26,911 nucleotides of DNA from an uncultured Clostridia bacterium. Lineage in GTDB: Bacteria > Bacillota > Clostridia > TANB77 > CAG-508. Within the stretch, counting starts at the first letter, position 1. Each line of letters starts with the position of its first letter. Positions 1-8,899 of this stretch are shown here, one piece after another. A program made the translations under genes and the position numbers. The DNA is taken from the NCBI GenBank assembly GCA_944390305.1, contig CALXPX010000001.1, positions 1 to 26,911 of the forward strand, written 5' to 3'. A model generated the notes under the pieces. The model was not told the DNA's origin. It worked only from the letters and a program-made list of their open reading frames with translations, and ran no database searches.

Positions 1-84
1 TTTTTTTGTATAACTTTGAGTCACCCATTCTGATATAAGAATTGTTATTATTATAACAATTGTAATTATTGCTTCCTTTTTCAT
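1..84 (-). CDS. DUF4363-like small membrane/secreted protein (N-terminal part, runs off the window)
   Basis: Only the first 28 codons are present, starting MKKEAIITIVIIITILISEW, a short basic start followed by a hydrophobic segment (signal or membrane anchor). The start ATG lies 2 nt past the stop of the DUF421 gene, and its ribosome binding site (AAGAAAGGA) is inside the end of that gene, so the two are almost certainly translationally coupled. A small DUF4363 protein commonly follows DUF421 in Clostridia, and the MKKE-plus-hydrophobic start fits. The family name is inferred from this context and the N-terminus only; no function is known. Confidence 0.6.
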   Translation of the reverse strand, partial: MKKEAIITIVIIITILISEWVTQSYTKK

Positions 85-86
85 TT

Positions 87-770
87 TTATTTCCTTTCTT
101 TTTTACTTTTTTCTTGACAGAAAAAATTTCCTTTTCCATCCATAGTTGCTATTAATACATTTTCTGGAGTTGTTTTAAATTTATCTATTTGATTTTTAAG
201 CCATCTTTCATTTTTTCCTATTTTAGTTAGATTTTCATACATTATTTTTCCGTCTACTACCAAATCATATGGAAGACCTTCATATTCTGGCATTATATTA
301 AAATCTTCTGGTATTGTATTTCTTTTATTTGGTTTTTGTATTACTGATACTTCTCCATTTGTTTCTAATATAGCAAATTCAACATCTCCTAAATTAAAAA
401 TTTCTTTTCCTCTTAATCTTTCCTGAAGTTCACTTACGGTAAACCTTTCTTTTCTTAATGCCTCTTCATCTATTTTTCCTCTGTATACTAAAATTGTTGG
501 TTTCCCACATGTAATTTTACGTATATTTACAGATTTTATATTTAATACTGTTATTAATAAATGCATGGCCAGCAAACCTAATATTGGGACTAATCCATTA
601 AATATTGGAACTCCTGGATCTGTCATTGGAATTGATGCAAGATCTGCTATCATTATTGATATTACAAGTTCAAATGGCTGAAGCTGACCGATTTCTCTTT
701 TTCCCATCAATCTCATTACTATTAAAACTAAAATATATATAATTATTGCTCTTACAAAATTAATTAACAT
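87..770 (-). CDS. DUF421 family membrane protein (YetF-like)
   Basis: This 227-aa protein has hydrophobic segments over residues 1-80, then a soluble C-terminal half. The N-terminal region with VMRLMGKREIGQLQPFELV and the later FTVSELQERLR, VEFAILETNGEVSV and NPxxxP-like regions are typical of the YetF/YdfS/YrbG group (DUF421). Its length matches the family, which is associated with the spore or cell membrane in Bacillus, but its molecular role is not established. AGAGGTGC lies just upstream of the ATG. It is followed 2 nt later by a probable DUF4363 gene, a pairing often seen in Clostridia. The family call is strong; the function is unknown. Confidence 0.88.
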   Translation of the reverse strand: MLINFVRAIIIYILVLIVMRLMGKREIGQLQPFELVISIMIADLASIPMTDPGVPIFNGLVPILGLLAMHLLITVLNIKSVNIRKITCGKPTILVYRGKIDEEALRKERFTVSELQERLRGKEIFNLGDVEFAILETNGEVSVIQKPNKRNTIPEDFNIMPEYEGLPYDLVVDGKIMYENLTKIGKNERWLKNQIDKFKTTPENVLIATMDGKGNFFCQEKSKKERK

Positions 771-867
771 TTTTGCACCTCTTAAAAATAGTATTTCCCA
801 AATTTTTAGTGAATATTTATATTTATTTAGGAAATAATTAAATTAATGAACATTTTAGGAGGTTTTT

Positions 868-1242
868 ATGAAAAGAAATAAATTGCCACAATTTGTTGGA
901 AGATTAATTACTGCTATTGTTGTTTTAGGAATTACAGCTTTTTTTACACCGGGTTTTGGAACATCTAGTATTTGGGTTGTAGCTTTAGCAGTATTGCTTC
1001 TTACAGCTTTTGATTTTGCTATTAGCACTTTTACTTCTCTTTTTGCTCATCCAATTGTAAAAGGGATTATAGGGTTTGTACTTTGTAGTATTACTTTATA
1101 TGTTGTACAATATATAGTTACAGGATATGGAATCTCTTGGATTTCTGCACTTCTTGGCGCTTTAGTATATGCTATTGTAGATTATATGCTTCCAGCAGAA
1201 GAAGAATCTTCTCATACACATATGCATCATGCTACAATTTAA
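868..1242 (+). CDS. phage-holin-family (PF04020/YvlD-like) small membrane protein
   Basis: A 124-aa protein with four hydrophobic segments (about residues 10-30, 34-55, 62-85 and 90-108) and a polar, His-rich C-terminus (HTHMHHATI). The FFTPGFG start, the middle HPIVKGIIGFVLCSITLYVVQ region and the GALVYAIVDYMLP end resemble the chromosomal 'phage holin family' proteins related to YvlD. Despite the name, these are ordinary chromosomal membrane proteins with no phage genes around them here. AGGAGG lies 5 nt before the ATG, and a strong terminator follows, so it is a single-gene unit divergent from the DUF421 gene. The His-rich tail might bind metal, but this is speculation. Confidence 0.75.
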   Translation: MKRNKLPQFVGRLITAIVVLGITAFFTPGFGTSSIWVVALAVLLLTAFDFAISTFTSLFAHPIVKGIIGFVLCSITLYVVQYIVTGYGISWISALLGALVYAIVDYMLPAEEESSHTHMHHATI

Positions 1243-1261
1243 TTTATATATTATTTTATAT

Positions 1262-1300
1262 TTAAAGAGGATAAATTGCTTTATCCTCTTTAACTTTTTT
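1262..1300 (+). terminator. Rho-independent terminator of the holin-family gene
   Basis: A perfect 14-bp stem (TTAAAGAGGATAAA, 1262-1275, with its complement at 1280-1293) encloses a 4-nt loop and is followed by CTTTTTTG. The U run is on the plus-strand side, so it ends the gene stopping at 1242. It may also limit read-through from the convergent gene. Confidence 0.9.
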
Positions 1301-1312
1301 GTTTTATTTTTA

Positions 1313-2818
1313 TTATTTATCTATACTATATATTTCTAAATCTTTTATAGCAGGTCCTAATATATTTTTTCCAAATTTGTCAAATCTTGATCCATGACAA
1401 GGGCAATCCCATGTTTTATCTGCATCATTCCATTCTAACATGCATCCTAAATGTGTGCATACTGGTTTTATTAAATAATTTTTTCCCTCTTCATTTTTGT
1501 ATACTCCTACCTTTTCTCCATCTATTTCTATAATTCCTCCTGAATTTTCTTTTATATCTTTTATTTCTAATTCTTTTTTCTTTATTCTTTCTACAACAAG
1601 TGATTTTGTACTATCTACTATCATATTTTTCATTTCATCTTTATTTTCTATTGGTTTAAACCTTGTTGATTTAAATATTTCTCCATATACGCTTCCATCT
1701 GATTTAATTTTATCTGTAATTATATTAGCAGCAATATTTGAAGTAGTCATTCCCCATTTATTAAATCCTGTTGCAACATACAAATTAGGAAGTAAATTTG
1801 AATATTCTCCTATATACGCTATTTTATCTAATGTAACAGCGTCTCTTATAGACCACCTAGCAATCACTCTAGAATCTTTATACAATTCTTTTGCCTTATC
1901 TTCTAATATTTTATACGTTTCTTCATAAGTTACTTTTTTACCAGTCTTGTGTCCCGCTCCTCCAATAAGTAAAATATTCTTTCCATCAAAATTTGCTGTT
2001 CTAAATGATAGGGTTGGTTGTTCTACATTTATATACATTCCTTTAGGTAGATCATTTTCTGTTTTTATTGCAATCACATATGATGATTCTTGATACATTT
2101 TGGCAAAGTAAAAACCTGGGATTTTTAGGAATGGATACTGACTAGCTAAAACAACATATTTTGCATATACTTTGTTATTATTTGCATATACTACATATTC
2201 ATCATTTTCTTTTTTCACATCCATGCATAAAGTATTTGTATATATTCTTCCTTTATTGTTTAAAATATATTTTACTAATCCACTTACATATTTAAATGGA
2301 TTGAATTTAGCCTGGTTTTTAAATTTTATTGTGCTTAATACATTAAATGGTAAATCTGTTTTATTTGTTTTTTCAGCATCTATGTTTATATATTTTAAAG
2401 CATCCATTTCTTTATCTATTTTATTTATGTCACTTTCATTATTTGTATAAATATAACTTTCGGTTTCTTCAAAATCACATGCTACACCATTTTCATCAAT
2501 AATATCTTTTATATTTTTTATACCATCTTCATTTGCTTCAAAATATTTTTTTGCAAAATTTATACCATATTTTTCAGATAAGTAACTATATATTAATCCA
2601 TGTTGTGAAGTTATTTTTGCAGTTGTATGACCTGTTACTCCATTTGCAATTTCATTTTTTTCTAAAACAACAACTTTGTATCCACTTTTTATTAGATAAT
2701 ATGCTGTTGTAATGCCTACAATTCCTCCTCCAATAATACATACATCAGCACTCGTATCTTCTTCTAATTTTCCACTAGATTCTATCTTTTTTTTGCTTTC
2801 TAACCAAATTGAATTCAT
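1313..2818 (-). CDS. FAD-dependent oxidoreductase with C-terminal Rieske [2Fe-2S] domain (YhfW-like)
   Basis: The 501-aa protein starts with a DAO-type FAD-binding domain: GGGIVG dinucleotide motif near residue 30 and a VVVLEKNEIANGVTGHTTAK segment that contacts FAD. It ends with a Rieske domain from about residue 430: CTH (Cys454, His456) and CPCH (Cys472, His475) are the four cluster ligands, followed by GSRFDKFG. This architecture and length match B. subtilis YhfW. It is presumably a cytoplasmic amino-acid- or amine-type oxidoreductase passing electrons through the Rieske cluster; the substrate is unknown. TAGGAGGC sits 6 nt before the ATG. It stands alone, convergent with the holin-family gene and divergent from tspO. 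Confidence 0.92.
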   Translation of the reverse strand: MNSIWLESKKKIESSGKLEEDTSADVCIIGGGIVGITTAYYLIKSGYKVVVLEKNEIANGVTGHTTAKITSQHGLIYSYLSEKYGINFAKKYFEANEDGIKNIKDIIDENGVACDFEETESYIYTNNESDINKIDKEMDALKYINIDAEKTNKTDLPFNVLSTIKFKNQAKFNPFKYVSGLVKYILNNKGRIYTNTLCMDVKKENDEYVVYANNNKVYAKYVVLASQYPFLKIPGFYFAKMYQESSYVIAIKTENDLPKGMYINVEQPTLSFRTANFDGKNILLIGGAGHKTGKKVTYEETYKILEDKAKELYKDSRVIARWSIRDAVTLDKIAYIGEYSNLLPNLYVATGFNKWGMTTSNIAANIITDKIKSDGSVYGEIFKSTRFKPIENKDEMKNMIVDSTKSLVVERIKKKELEIKDIKENSGGIIEIDGEKVGVYKNEEGKNYLIKPVCTHLGCMLEWNDADKTWDCPCHGSRFDKFGKNILGPAIKDLEIYSIDK

Positions 2819-2985
2819 TTTTGCCTCCTAATTTTTTCATTCTTTATTATTATTTATTTTAAATATTTTTTTATTCTCTTTTTAATAATTTATTTAAACT
2901 TTATGCATGTTTTATTTTTGTTTTAAGTTTTATAAAATTAAAATAATTTATTTTTTTTGAATATAATATAAATGGAGGTTAGAAT

Positions 2986-3444
2986 ATGAATAAATTTATT
3001 TCAAAATTAAAATACATATTAATTCCTGTAATTGTTGGAGGTATTGTAGGTTTTATTATTTCTAATTTTATTGATTATGATAATTTGAATAAGCCTTTTT
3101 TATCCCCTCCTAAAATTGCTTTTCCTATTGTATGGACTATTTTATATATTTTAATGGGTATATCTTATGGAATTTTAAGTGAAAAAAAGTTACTAGATTC
3201 TAAATCTAAATTTATATATTATCTGCAGTTAGGAATAAATGCTCTTTGGTCAATCTTTTTCTTTGTTTTTAAATGGAGATTATTTTCTTTTATCTGGATA
3301 TTGTTATTAGATATTGTAGTTTTAATTATGATAATAGATTTTTATAAAAAGGATAAAACTGCAGGCTTAATTCAAATTCCGTATCTTATCTGGATATTAT
3401 TTGCAAGTTATTTGAATTTGGGAGTATATATTTTAAATAAATAA
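2986..3444 (+). CDS. tspO: TspO/MBR family tryptophan-rich sensory protein
   Basis: A 152-aa protein with five predicted membrane helices. Family hallmarks are visible: KPFLSPPKIAFPIVWTILY (helix 1-2 loop and helix 2), LQLGINALWSIFFF (helix 3) and PYLIWILFASYLNLGVYILN (helix 5). TspO proteins bind tetrapyrroles and other hydrophobic ligands in the membrane and are linked to porphyrin handling and stress responses; the ligand here cannot be told. Several family tryptophans are kept, though fewer than in proteobacterial members. GGAGG lies 8 nt before the ATG, and a terminator begins at the stop codon, so it is monocistronic. Confidence 0.93.
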   Translation: MNKFISKLKYILIPVIVGGIVGFIISNFIDYDNLNKPFLSPPKIAFPIVWTILYILMGISYGILSEKKLLDSKSKFIYYLQLGINALWSIFFFVFKWRLFSFIWILLLDIVVLIMIIDFYKKDKTAGLIQIPYLIWILFASYLNLGVYILNK

Positions 3445-3477
3445 GATGTATGCATAAATGTATACATCTTATTTTTA
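3440..3477 (+). terminator. Terminator overlapping the tspO stop codon
   Basis: A perfect 12-bp stem (AATAAGATGTAT, 3440-3451, and complement 3462-3473) with a 10-nt loop is followed by TTTATAA. The left arm includes the TAA stop of tspO. The T run is short, so it may be modestly efficient; it may also act on the convergent acetyltransferase transcript. Confidence 0.75.
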
Positions 3478-3523
3478 TAATATATATATAAATCTTATAA
3501 TTAATTTATATTTTCTCTTGTTA

Positions 3524-4036
3524 TCAGATAAAGAATCTATATGCTACTTCACTATAATATTTTTCTCCTATTTTTATTTCCTTTTTTGCTATTACCTCTC
3601 CTCCCATTTTTTCATAAAATTTTCTTGATTTTATATTATCTTTTAGACACCAAAGTATCATTTGTTGTTTACTTTCTTTTTTTAAGTCGTTTATAGCAAA
3701 TTCAAACATTTTACTTCCTATACCTTTAAATTTAAATTCTGGTTTTACATATATTGATAATAATTCACAGTCTATATTTAAAATATTGCTAGAGAATTTA
3801 TTATTATTTATATATCTACAAAAGCCAACTATTATATTATGGTATGTAGCAACTATAAAAGAGTTTTCTTTATAGTCTTTTTTCCTTTTTTTAATTCTTT
3901 CTTCTCTATTCATATTTTTCAAATATTCTTCATCTATTATTCCTCTATATGCTTCCTTCCAGCCCGATATTTGTATATCTACTACTTCTTCTATATCTTT
4001 TTCTTCAATATTTCTTATAAATATATCTTCTATCAT
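3524..4036 (-). CDS. GNAT family N-acetyltransferase
   Basis: A 170-aa single-domain protein. The opening IFIRNIEEKDIEEVVDIQISGWKEAY and the acetyl-CoA pyrophosphate loop KFKGIGSKMFEFAI (the Q/RxxGxG/A motif, here KFKGIG) are typical of GNAT enzymes, as is the C-terminal SRKFYEKMGGEV. It would transfer an acetyl group from acetyl-CoA to an amine on an unknown substrate. GAGGGAT precedes the ATG. It is 51 nt downstream of an APH-type kinase, and the two may be co-transcribed; the pairing of an acetyltransferase and a phosphotransferase hints at small-molecule modification, but no drug specificity can be assigned. It ends on TGA, which supports the standard genetic code. Confidence 0.88.
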   Translation of the reverse strand: MIEDIFIRNIEEKDIEEVVDIQISGWKEAYRGIIDEEYLKNMNREERIKKRKKDYKENSFIVATYHNIIVGFCRYINNNKFSSNILNIDCELLSIYVKPEFKFKGIGSKMFEFAINDLKKESKQQMILWCLKDNIKSRKFYEKMGGEVIAKKEIKIGEKYYSEVAYRFFI

Positions 4037-4087
4037 ATCTATCCCTCTTATATAATATACATAATTTCAAGTTAGGTATATGTTTAT

Positions 4088-4888
4088 TTATAAATACTCC
4101 TCTATTAATTTTCTTTTTGTATTAAAACTTTCCGTTATAGAAGTATTAAAATCATTGTTTTTTAGAGTATAGTCTATCCACATAATAGCATATTTCTTTA
4201 TAAAGGGTGTTTCTTCTTTTTTTAATTTAAAGTCTTTAAGATAATACGCATCTATAAATTTGTTAATTCCATCTAGATTAACTCCTTTTGTTTTTGAAAA
4301 GAATAAGTTTGCAATTAATATCGCTACATCACATACCGCTTCTCCAAATTTAGCATCATCAAAATCTATAAATCCAACCTTTTTTTCTTTATCATTTATA
4401 AATATATTTTGCCTTGTTAGATCAAAATGTAATATAGATTTGCGACCTATATAATTTTCAAAAGGAATACTAGGTAGATTTATTTCACTATTATTGGTTA
4501 TTTTATGAAGATCTCTTAAAGTATTAGCAAGTATGCATATTTCATTATCTGTTAATTTTATTTTAGTTTCGTCCCATACTACTTGATGTCCTTTTAAAAA
4601 CGAATATACAACTATGTAAGTATTTTTAGATATTTCTAAATACTCTTTGTTTAAGTTATTTTTTATAACCTCAGGCACATAAAAATTATTTTTTACTAAC
4701 ACTTTATGGAGTTTTACTATCCATTTTGTATGTTTTAAATTATTATATGCTTTTATTACATATTTACTTTTATTACTAAATACTATATATACATTTCCCA
4801 CAGTTGATTGAAGATTTTTTTCGATTTTGTTAACTTTAATATCAAATTTTTCTTCTACTATTTTTTTAAAATTTTTTTCTGTTAGCAT
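4088..4888 (-). CDS. APH-family (aminoglycoside/choline-type) phosphotransferase
   Basis: The 266-aa protein has a protein-kinase-like fold. The catalytic loop HFDLTRQN (His154, Asp156, Asn161) and the metal-binding IDFDD (Asp175) are intact, and NVYIVFSNKSKYVIKAY in the N-lobe fits the nucleotide-binding strand with its lysine. Such enzymes phosphorylate hydroxyl groups of small molecules (homoserine, choline, sugars or antibiotics). Nothing in the sequence shows which. The likely ribosome site is AAAGGAA, 5 nt before the ATG. It may share a transcript with the acetyltransferase downstream. Confidence 0.85.
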   Translation of the reverse strand: MLTEKNFKKIVEEKFDIKVNKIEKNLQSTVGNVYIVFSNKSKYVIKAYNNLKHTKWIVKLHKVLVKNNFYVPEVIKNNLNKEYLEISKNTYIVVYSFLKGHQVVWDETKIKLTDNEICILANTLRDLHKITNNSEINLPSIPFENYIGRKSILHFDLTRQNIFINDKEKKVGFIDFDDAKFGEAVCDVAILIANLFFSKTKGVNLDGINKFIDAYYLKDFKLKKEETPFIKKYAIMWIDYTLKNNDFNTSITESFNTKRKLIEEYL

Positions 4889-4959
4889 ACTTTTCCTTTT
4901 ACTTATATTAATATACTATAATATTATTTTATTACAAAGCTTTTCTATATATATTTTAA

Positions 4960-5703
4960 TTATAATTTATTGTACTCTTCATCACTAACCATTTCACACC
5001 ATTCATTCGATGTTTCTTCTCCTGGTACTTCTATTGCTAAGTGAGAAAACCAACTATTCTTTTTAGCTCCATGCCAGTGTTTAACATTTGCTGGTATGAC
5101 TACTACATCTCCTTCCTTTAAACTTTGTGCTATTTTTCCTTCTTCTTGATACCATCCTTCTCCTTCTACACAAAGTAAGATTTGTCCACCTCCGCTTTTT
5201 GCATGATGTATATGCCAATTATTTCTACAACCTGGTTCAAATGTTACATTAGCTATAGAAATTGTAGATTCTTCTGGTTTTGTTAATGGTTTCAAATATG
5301 AATTTCCACTAAAATACTTAGCATAAGCAGTATTTGCTTCTCCCATTCCAAAGAATCCTCCATGATTTTCTTCTTTAGTATTATCATCACTATATACTTC
5401 TTTTGCTAAATTAAATACTGCCCATGCATTTGGCCATCCTGCATAAAATGCAGCATGAGTTATTATTTCTGCCATTTCATCTTTTGTTATCCCATTATTC
5501 TTTGCATTTATTAGATGATATTTTAATGAGTTATCTATTAAGCCTTTTCCCATAAATATACATATAGTTACTAAAGATCTATCTCTTAGCGATAGCTTAT
5601 CTTCCCTACTCCACACTTCTCCAAATAATACATCATCATTAAGTGAAGCAAATTTAGGAGCAAATTCTCCTAAACTATCTCTTCCAGCAGTTTGTTTTTT
5701 CAT
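4960..5703 (-). CDS. Carboxymuconolactone decarboxylase / cupin fusion protein
   Basis: Two domains are seen in 247 aa. Residues ~25-105 form a carboxymuconolactone-decarboxylase (AhpD-like) helical domain (SLRDRSLVTICIFMGKG and ITHAAFYAGWPNAWAVF). Residues ~140-235 form a cupin barrel with its metal-binding motif (WHIHHAKSGGGQILLCVEGEGWY, then VVIPANVKHWHGA). The CMD part lacks the CxxC of peroxidase-type AhpD, so a peroxidase role is unlikely. Such fusions are widespread in gut Firmicutes beside aldo/keto reductases and cyclophilin-like proteins, suggesting a role in reactive small-molecule metabolism, but the substrate is unknown. GAGGT precedes the ATG. An AT-rich perfect dyad lies about 35 bp upstream. 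Confidence 0.87.
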   Translation of the reverse strand: MKKQTAGRDSLGEFAPKFASLNDDVLFGEVWSREDKLSLRDRSLVTICIFMGKGLIDNSLKYHLINAKNNGITKDEMAEIITHAAFYAGWPNAWAVFNLAKEVYSDDNTKEENHGGFFGMGEANTAYAKYFSGNSYLKPLTKPEESTISIANVTFEPGCRNNWHIHHAKSGGGQILLCVEGEGWYQEEGKIAQSLKEGDVVVIPANVKHWHGAKKNSWFSHLAIEVPGEETSNEWCEMVSDEEYNKL

Positions 5704-5737
5704 AATTATTACCTCTATATTATTTTTTTATTTAATT

Positions 5738-5758
5738 AGTTATATAAGATATATAACT
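5738..5758. repeat. 21-bp AT-rich inverted repeat upstream of the CMD/cupin gene
   Basis: The arms AGTTATATA and TATATAACT surround a 3-nt centre (AGA). It lies between the ABC-F stop and the CMD/cupin start. On the minus strand it is not followed by a U run, so it is not a minus-strand terminator; an operator for the CMD/cupin gene is the more likely reading. On the plus strand it is followed by a T-rich stretch, but no plus-strand gene ends there. Confidence 0.45.
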
Positions 5759-5788
5759 TTTATTTTTATTATAATTTTTAAGATATTT

Positions 5789-7729
5789 TTATACTGTTAT
5801 AATGTTTAATTTTTCATTTAGCATTTCCCATTCATTCATTTTTTCTTCTATTTCTTTATTTATATTATCTATTTCTAATTGCATTTCATTTAGTTTTATG
5901 TAGTCTGTGATAATGTTTTGTTCTTCCATTTTATTTTTTATTATTTGTATTTCATTTTCTTTTTCATCTATTTCTTTTTCTAACTTATTTATCTTTGCTT
6001 TTATCTTGTTAACTTCTTTACTAATATAATAAGGATTTTTAAGATTTTTTTCTTCTTTATTTTCTTCCTTTTTATTCGTTTTCTTATTATTCTTTTCTAA
6101 TTTTTCATAGTTTTCTTTATTTTCTTCTTTTGTCTTTAAATATTCTTCATATTTTCCATTAAAGAATTTTACTTTATCTTTATCAAACTCTAATATTACA
6201 TCTGCTATTTTATTTACAAAATATCTATCATGAGATACAAATATTAATGTTCCTTTATATTCTTTTAATATATTTTCCAAAGATTCTTTACCAATTATAT
6301 CCATATGATTGGTAGGCTCATCAAGTAATATCAAATTAGGACCTTTTTTAAATATTTCGCATAAGACTAGTCTTGCTTTTTCACCACCTGATAATACTTT
6401 TATCTTTTTAAATACATCTTCTCCAGAAAAAAGAAATGTTCCAAGGATTGTTCTTATTTGAGTTACTGTTAATTTAGGAAATTTATTACTAAATTCTTCA
6501 AATACTGTGCTTTCCATATTTTTGAATTCTATTTGCTGATCAAAGTATTCTTTTTTTACATTATAACCATACTCAAATTCTCCAGATATTTTTTCTATAT
6601 TTCCGTTTAATGTTTTTAATAATGTAGATTTACCTATTCCATTTTCTCCTATAATAGCTAATTTCTGCCCTTTATACATTTCAAAAGAAACATTGGCTAA
6701 TATTTTATCATATCCTATACCTAAGTTTTTTACAGTTAATACTTTTTTTCCACTTTCTGTTTTTATATCAAAATTTGTATGAAATGTCTTTAAATCATAT
6801 TTATTAGGTTTATCTAAGATTGTCATTTGTTCTATTTTCTTTAATTTTGATAATGCCATTTTAGCTTTTGTTGGTTTATATCTAAATCTGTCTGCTATTT
6901 CTTTAAGTCTTTTTATCTCTCTTTGTTGGTATTCATAATCTTTTAAACTTTTCTCATAATTTTGTCTCTTTTGAATTTCAAAATCTTCATAATTTCCATT
7001 ATATTCTGTTAAACAAGCATACTCTATTTCATATATTTTATTAACAATTCTATTTAAGAACATTCTATCATGAGATACTATAACAACTGCTTTAGAATAG
7101 TTTTTCAAATAACTTTCAAGCCATTCTATAGCCATAACATCCAAATGATTTGTAGGTTCATCTAATAATAATATATCTGGTTTACTTAATAGTAACTTTA
7201 GAAATGCTATTTTTGTTCTTTGTCCTCCTGAAAATTCATCAATTCTTTTTTTCTTATCTTCTGCTATTTTAAATCCAAATTTTTTAAGAGCTGTTTCATA
7301 TTCTTTTTTATATGTATATCCTCCTTGTATTTCATATTTTTCCATCAATTTTGAATATTCATTTATTATCTCTTCTTTTGGATTTATCTGCATTTGCTTT
7401 GATAATTCTTCTATCTTTTTTTCTAATAAAACTATAGGTTCATATACTTTTAATATTTCATCTAATAATGTTGAAGATGGATCTTCAAAATCTATTTGTT
7501 TTAAATATCCTATTTTAGGAATTCCTTTTTTGTATATATTAAATCTTTCTTCTCCAATCCCTTCTTCTAACATAGAATTATCTATTAATGATTTTAATAA
7601 AGTAGTTTTTCCGCTTCCGTTTCTTCCTACTATACCAATTTTATCTTTTTCTTTTATTTCAAAGTTAATCTCTTCTAATATAGTTTCTGCTCCAAATGAT
7701 ATTGACCCATTTACTATTTTATAGTTCAT
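5789..7729 (-). CDS. ABC-F family ATPase (ribosome-associated type)
   Basis: A 646-aa protein with two ATPase domains and no membrane segment. Domain 1: Walker A GRNGSGKTT (35-43), signature FSGGQ (166-170), Walker B ILLLDEPTNHLD. Domain 2: Walker A GENGIGKST (361-369), signature LSGGE (446-450), Walker B LILLDEPTNHMD. Between them is the charged linker (about 250-305) that reaches the ribosome in ABC-F proteins, and after domain 2 a long Lys/Glu-rich coiled coil (about 535-645). Family members act on the translating ribosome; antibiotic protection is one role but cannot be claimed here. It starts 21 nt after the glucosaminidase stop with an AGGATG ribosome site, so the two are probably co-transcribed. 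Confidence 0.93.
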   Translation of the reverse strand: MNYKIVNGSISFGAETILEEINFEIKEKDKIGIVGRNGSGKTTLLKSLIDNSMLEEGIGEERFNIYKKGIPKIGYLKQIDFEDPSSTLLDEILKVYEPIVLLEKKIEELSKQMQINPKEEIINEYSKLMEKYEIQGGYTYKKEYETALKKFGFKIAEDKKKRIDEFSGGQRTKIAFLKLLLSKPDILLLDEPTNHLDVMAIEWLESYLKNYSKAVVIVSHDRMFLNRIVNKIYEIEYACLTEYNGNYEDFEIQKRQNYEKSLKDYEYQQREIKRLKEIADRFRYKPTKAKMALSKLKKIEQMTILDKPNKYDLKTFHTNFDIKTESGKKVLTVKNLGIGYDKILANVSFEMYKGQKLAIIGENGIGKSTLLKTLNGNIEKISGEFEYGYNVKKEYFDQQIEFKNMESTVFEEFSNKFPKLTVTQIRTILGTFLFSGEDVFKKIKVLSGGEKARLVLCEIFKKGPNLILLDEPTNHMDIIGKESLENILKEYKGTLIFVSHDRYFVNKIADVILEFDKDKVKFFNGKYEEYLKTKEENKENYEKLEKNNKKTNKKEENKEEKNLKNPYYISKEVNKIKAKINKLEKEIDEKENEIQIIKNKMEEQNIITDYIKLNEMQLEIDNINKEIEEKMNEWEMLNEKLNIITV

Positions 7730-7750
7730 TTCTGCACATCCTAACTATTG

Positions 7751-8830
7751 TTATTTTTCTGACACATCTTCTTCAATATTTTCATATAATGGAATTATGA
7801 AATTTAAATTTACATCTACAGAATTTGATGCTTCATAAATTTCTTTCATATTACTTGCTTCTGACATAGGTGCTAATAAATTTTGCATATATTGATTTTC
7901 ATATAATTCTCCATCACTATTTACTATATCAAACTTTTGCAAGTATAATGTATTTTGTCCTTTATTTATATATCCTTCTTTTACAAATTCTATTCCTCCA
8001 AGTAGCCCTTTTTCTAAAGTATCCCATCCATTTTCTTTAGCATATTTTGCTGCATTATTTATTATTTCTTCATATGAGTTTCCACTTGCTTTTATATTAA
8101 ATGGATTATATACTTTGACTCCTTCATATTCATATCCTTTAGATAAAACTGTACCTTCTCTTCCTTGTTCCTGGATTAATCTAGAGGTAATAAAATAAGG
8201 ATCTAAATTAGCTTTTTTACCTGCTTCAATTAGTGCTTTTGAAATAGTATCTCCATATAAGAAAGAATCTTTTGTTATATATTCTATTCCTTCTTCTTTA
8301 CAAGCACCTTCTATATAACTTAGTTCTTTAAATTGAAATATATTTTCTTCATTTAGAATATTTCTTGGATCCATTTGATATTTTATTGCTTTATGTGATG
8401 CACAAAGCCATGTTCCATTATCAAAAGTTTTATCTTTATCAATCTCACATTTCCAATCTTCTTTATAGTCATCTGAATCTGGAATTAGATTTAAGGGATT
8501 TGTTCTATTATCATCATGTCCTTCCATTTTAATTACTTCATTCCAATCAAGCTTTGTATAAAAAAGAGTGAAAGTCCAATTTGGGTGCGTTTCTTTTAAT
8601 TTATCTATTAATTCTTTATATCCAGGATATTTGTTTTCATTTAAATTTTCTCCATTATATAGAACGTATTTTTGCTTTTTTTCTTCATTAATAAACACTG
8701 AAACTAATATACCAATTATCAATACAATAATTAATATTAGTGCAGTAATTACTGTTATTTTTGCACTTTTTTTCATATTTTTTATATTTGTCATTATTCT
8801 TTTTATAATATTTTCTTTATATCCATTCAT
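7751..8830 (-). CDS. Membrane-anchored N-acetylglucosaminidase (GH73-like cell-wall hydrolase)
   Basis: A 359-aa protein with a basic N-terminus, one membrane segment (about 25-48) and an outside domain. That domain has the clostridial glucosaminidase signatures DPRNILNEENIFQF (about 154-167), SRLIQEQG (with the likely catalytic Glu221) and YNPFNIKA (241-248). It should cut glycan strands of peptidoglycan, being tethered to the membrane. The start is uncertain: no good ribosome site precedes the first ATG, while a TATAAT lies only 7-12 nt before it, so the message may be leaderless or start at Met13 or Met19. An ABC-F ATPase gene follows in the same direction. Confidence 0.85.
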   Translation of the reverse strand: MNGYKENIIKRIMTNIKNMKKSAKITVITALILIIVLIIGILVSVFINEEKKQKYVLYNGENLNENKYPGYKELIDKLKETHPNWTFTLFYTKLDWNEVIKMEGHDDNRTNPLNLIPDSDDYKEDWKCEIDKDKTFDNGTWLCASHKAIKYQMDPRNILNEENIFQFKELSYIEGACKEEGIEYITKDSFLYGDTISKALIEAGKKANLDPYFITSRLIQEQGREGTVLSKGYEYEGVKVYNPFNIKASGNSYEEIINNAAKYAKENGWDTLEKGLLGGIEFVKEGYINKGQNTLYLQKFDIVNSDGELYENQYMQNLLAPMSEASNMKEIYEASNSVDVNLNFIIPLYENIEEDVSEK

Positions 8831-8899
8831 GAACTTATTATAACATATATTTTGATATTTTATGATAATTTTATATATTTTCTTACATATTTTATAATT

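Noticed and set aside
868..1242. Prophage remnant suggested by the holin-family gene
   Set aside because: This family is common in chromosomes and no other phage gene is nearby.
3477..3492. Another TA-rich tract resembling the leader element
   Set aside because: Only the TA run is shared; none of the conserved flanks or the hairpin is present.
3524..4888. An antibiotic-resistance pair (acetyltransferase plus APH-type kinase)
   Set aside because: Both families are broad; nothing in either sequence supports a drug substrate and no mobile element is near.
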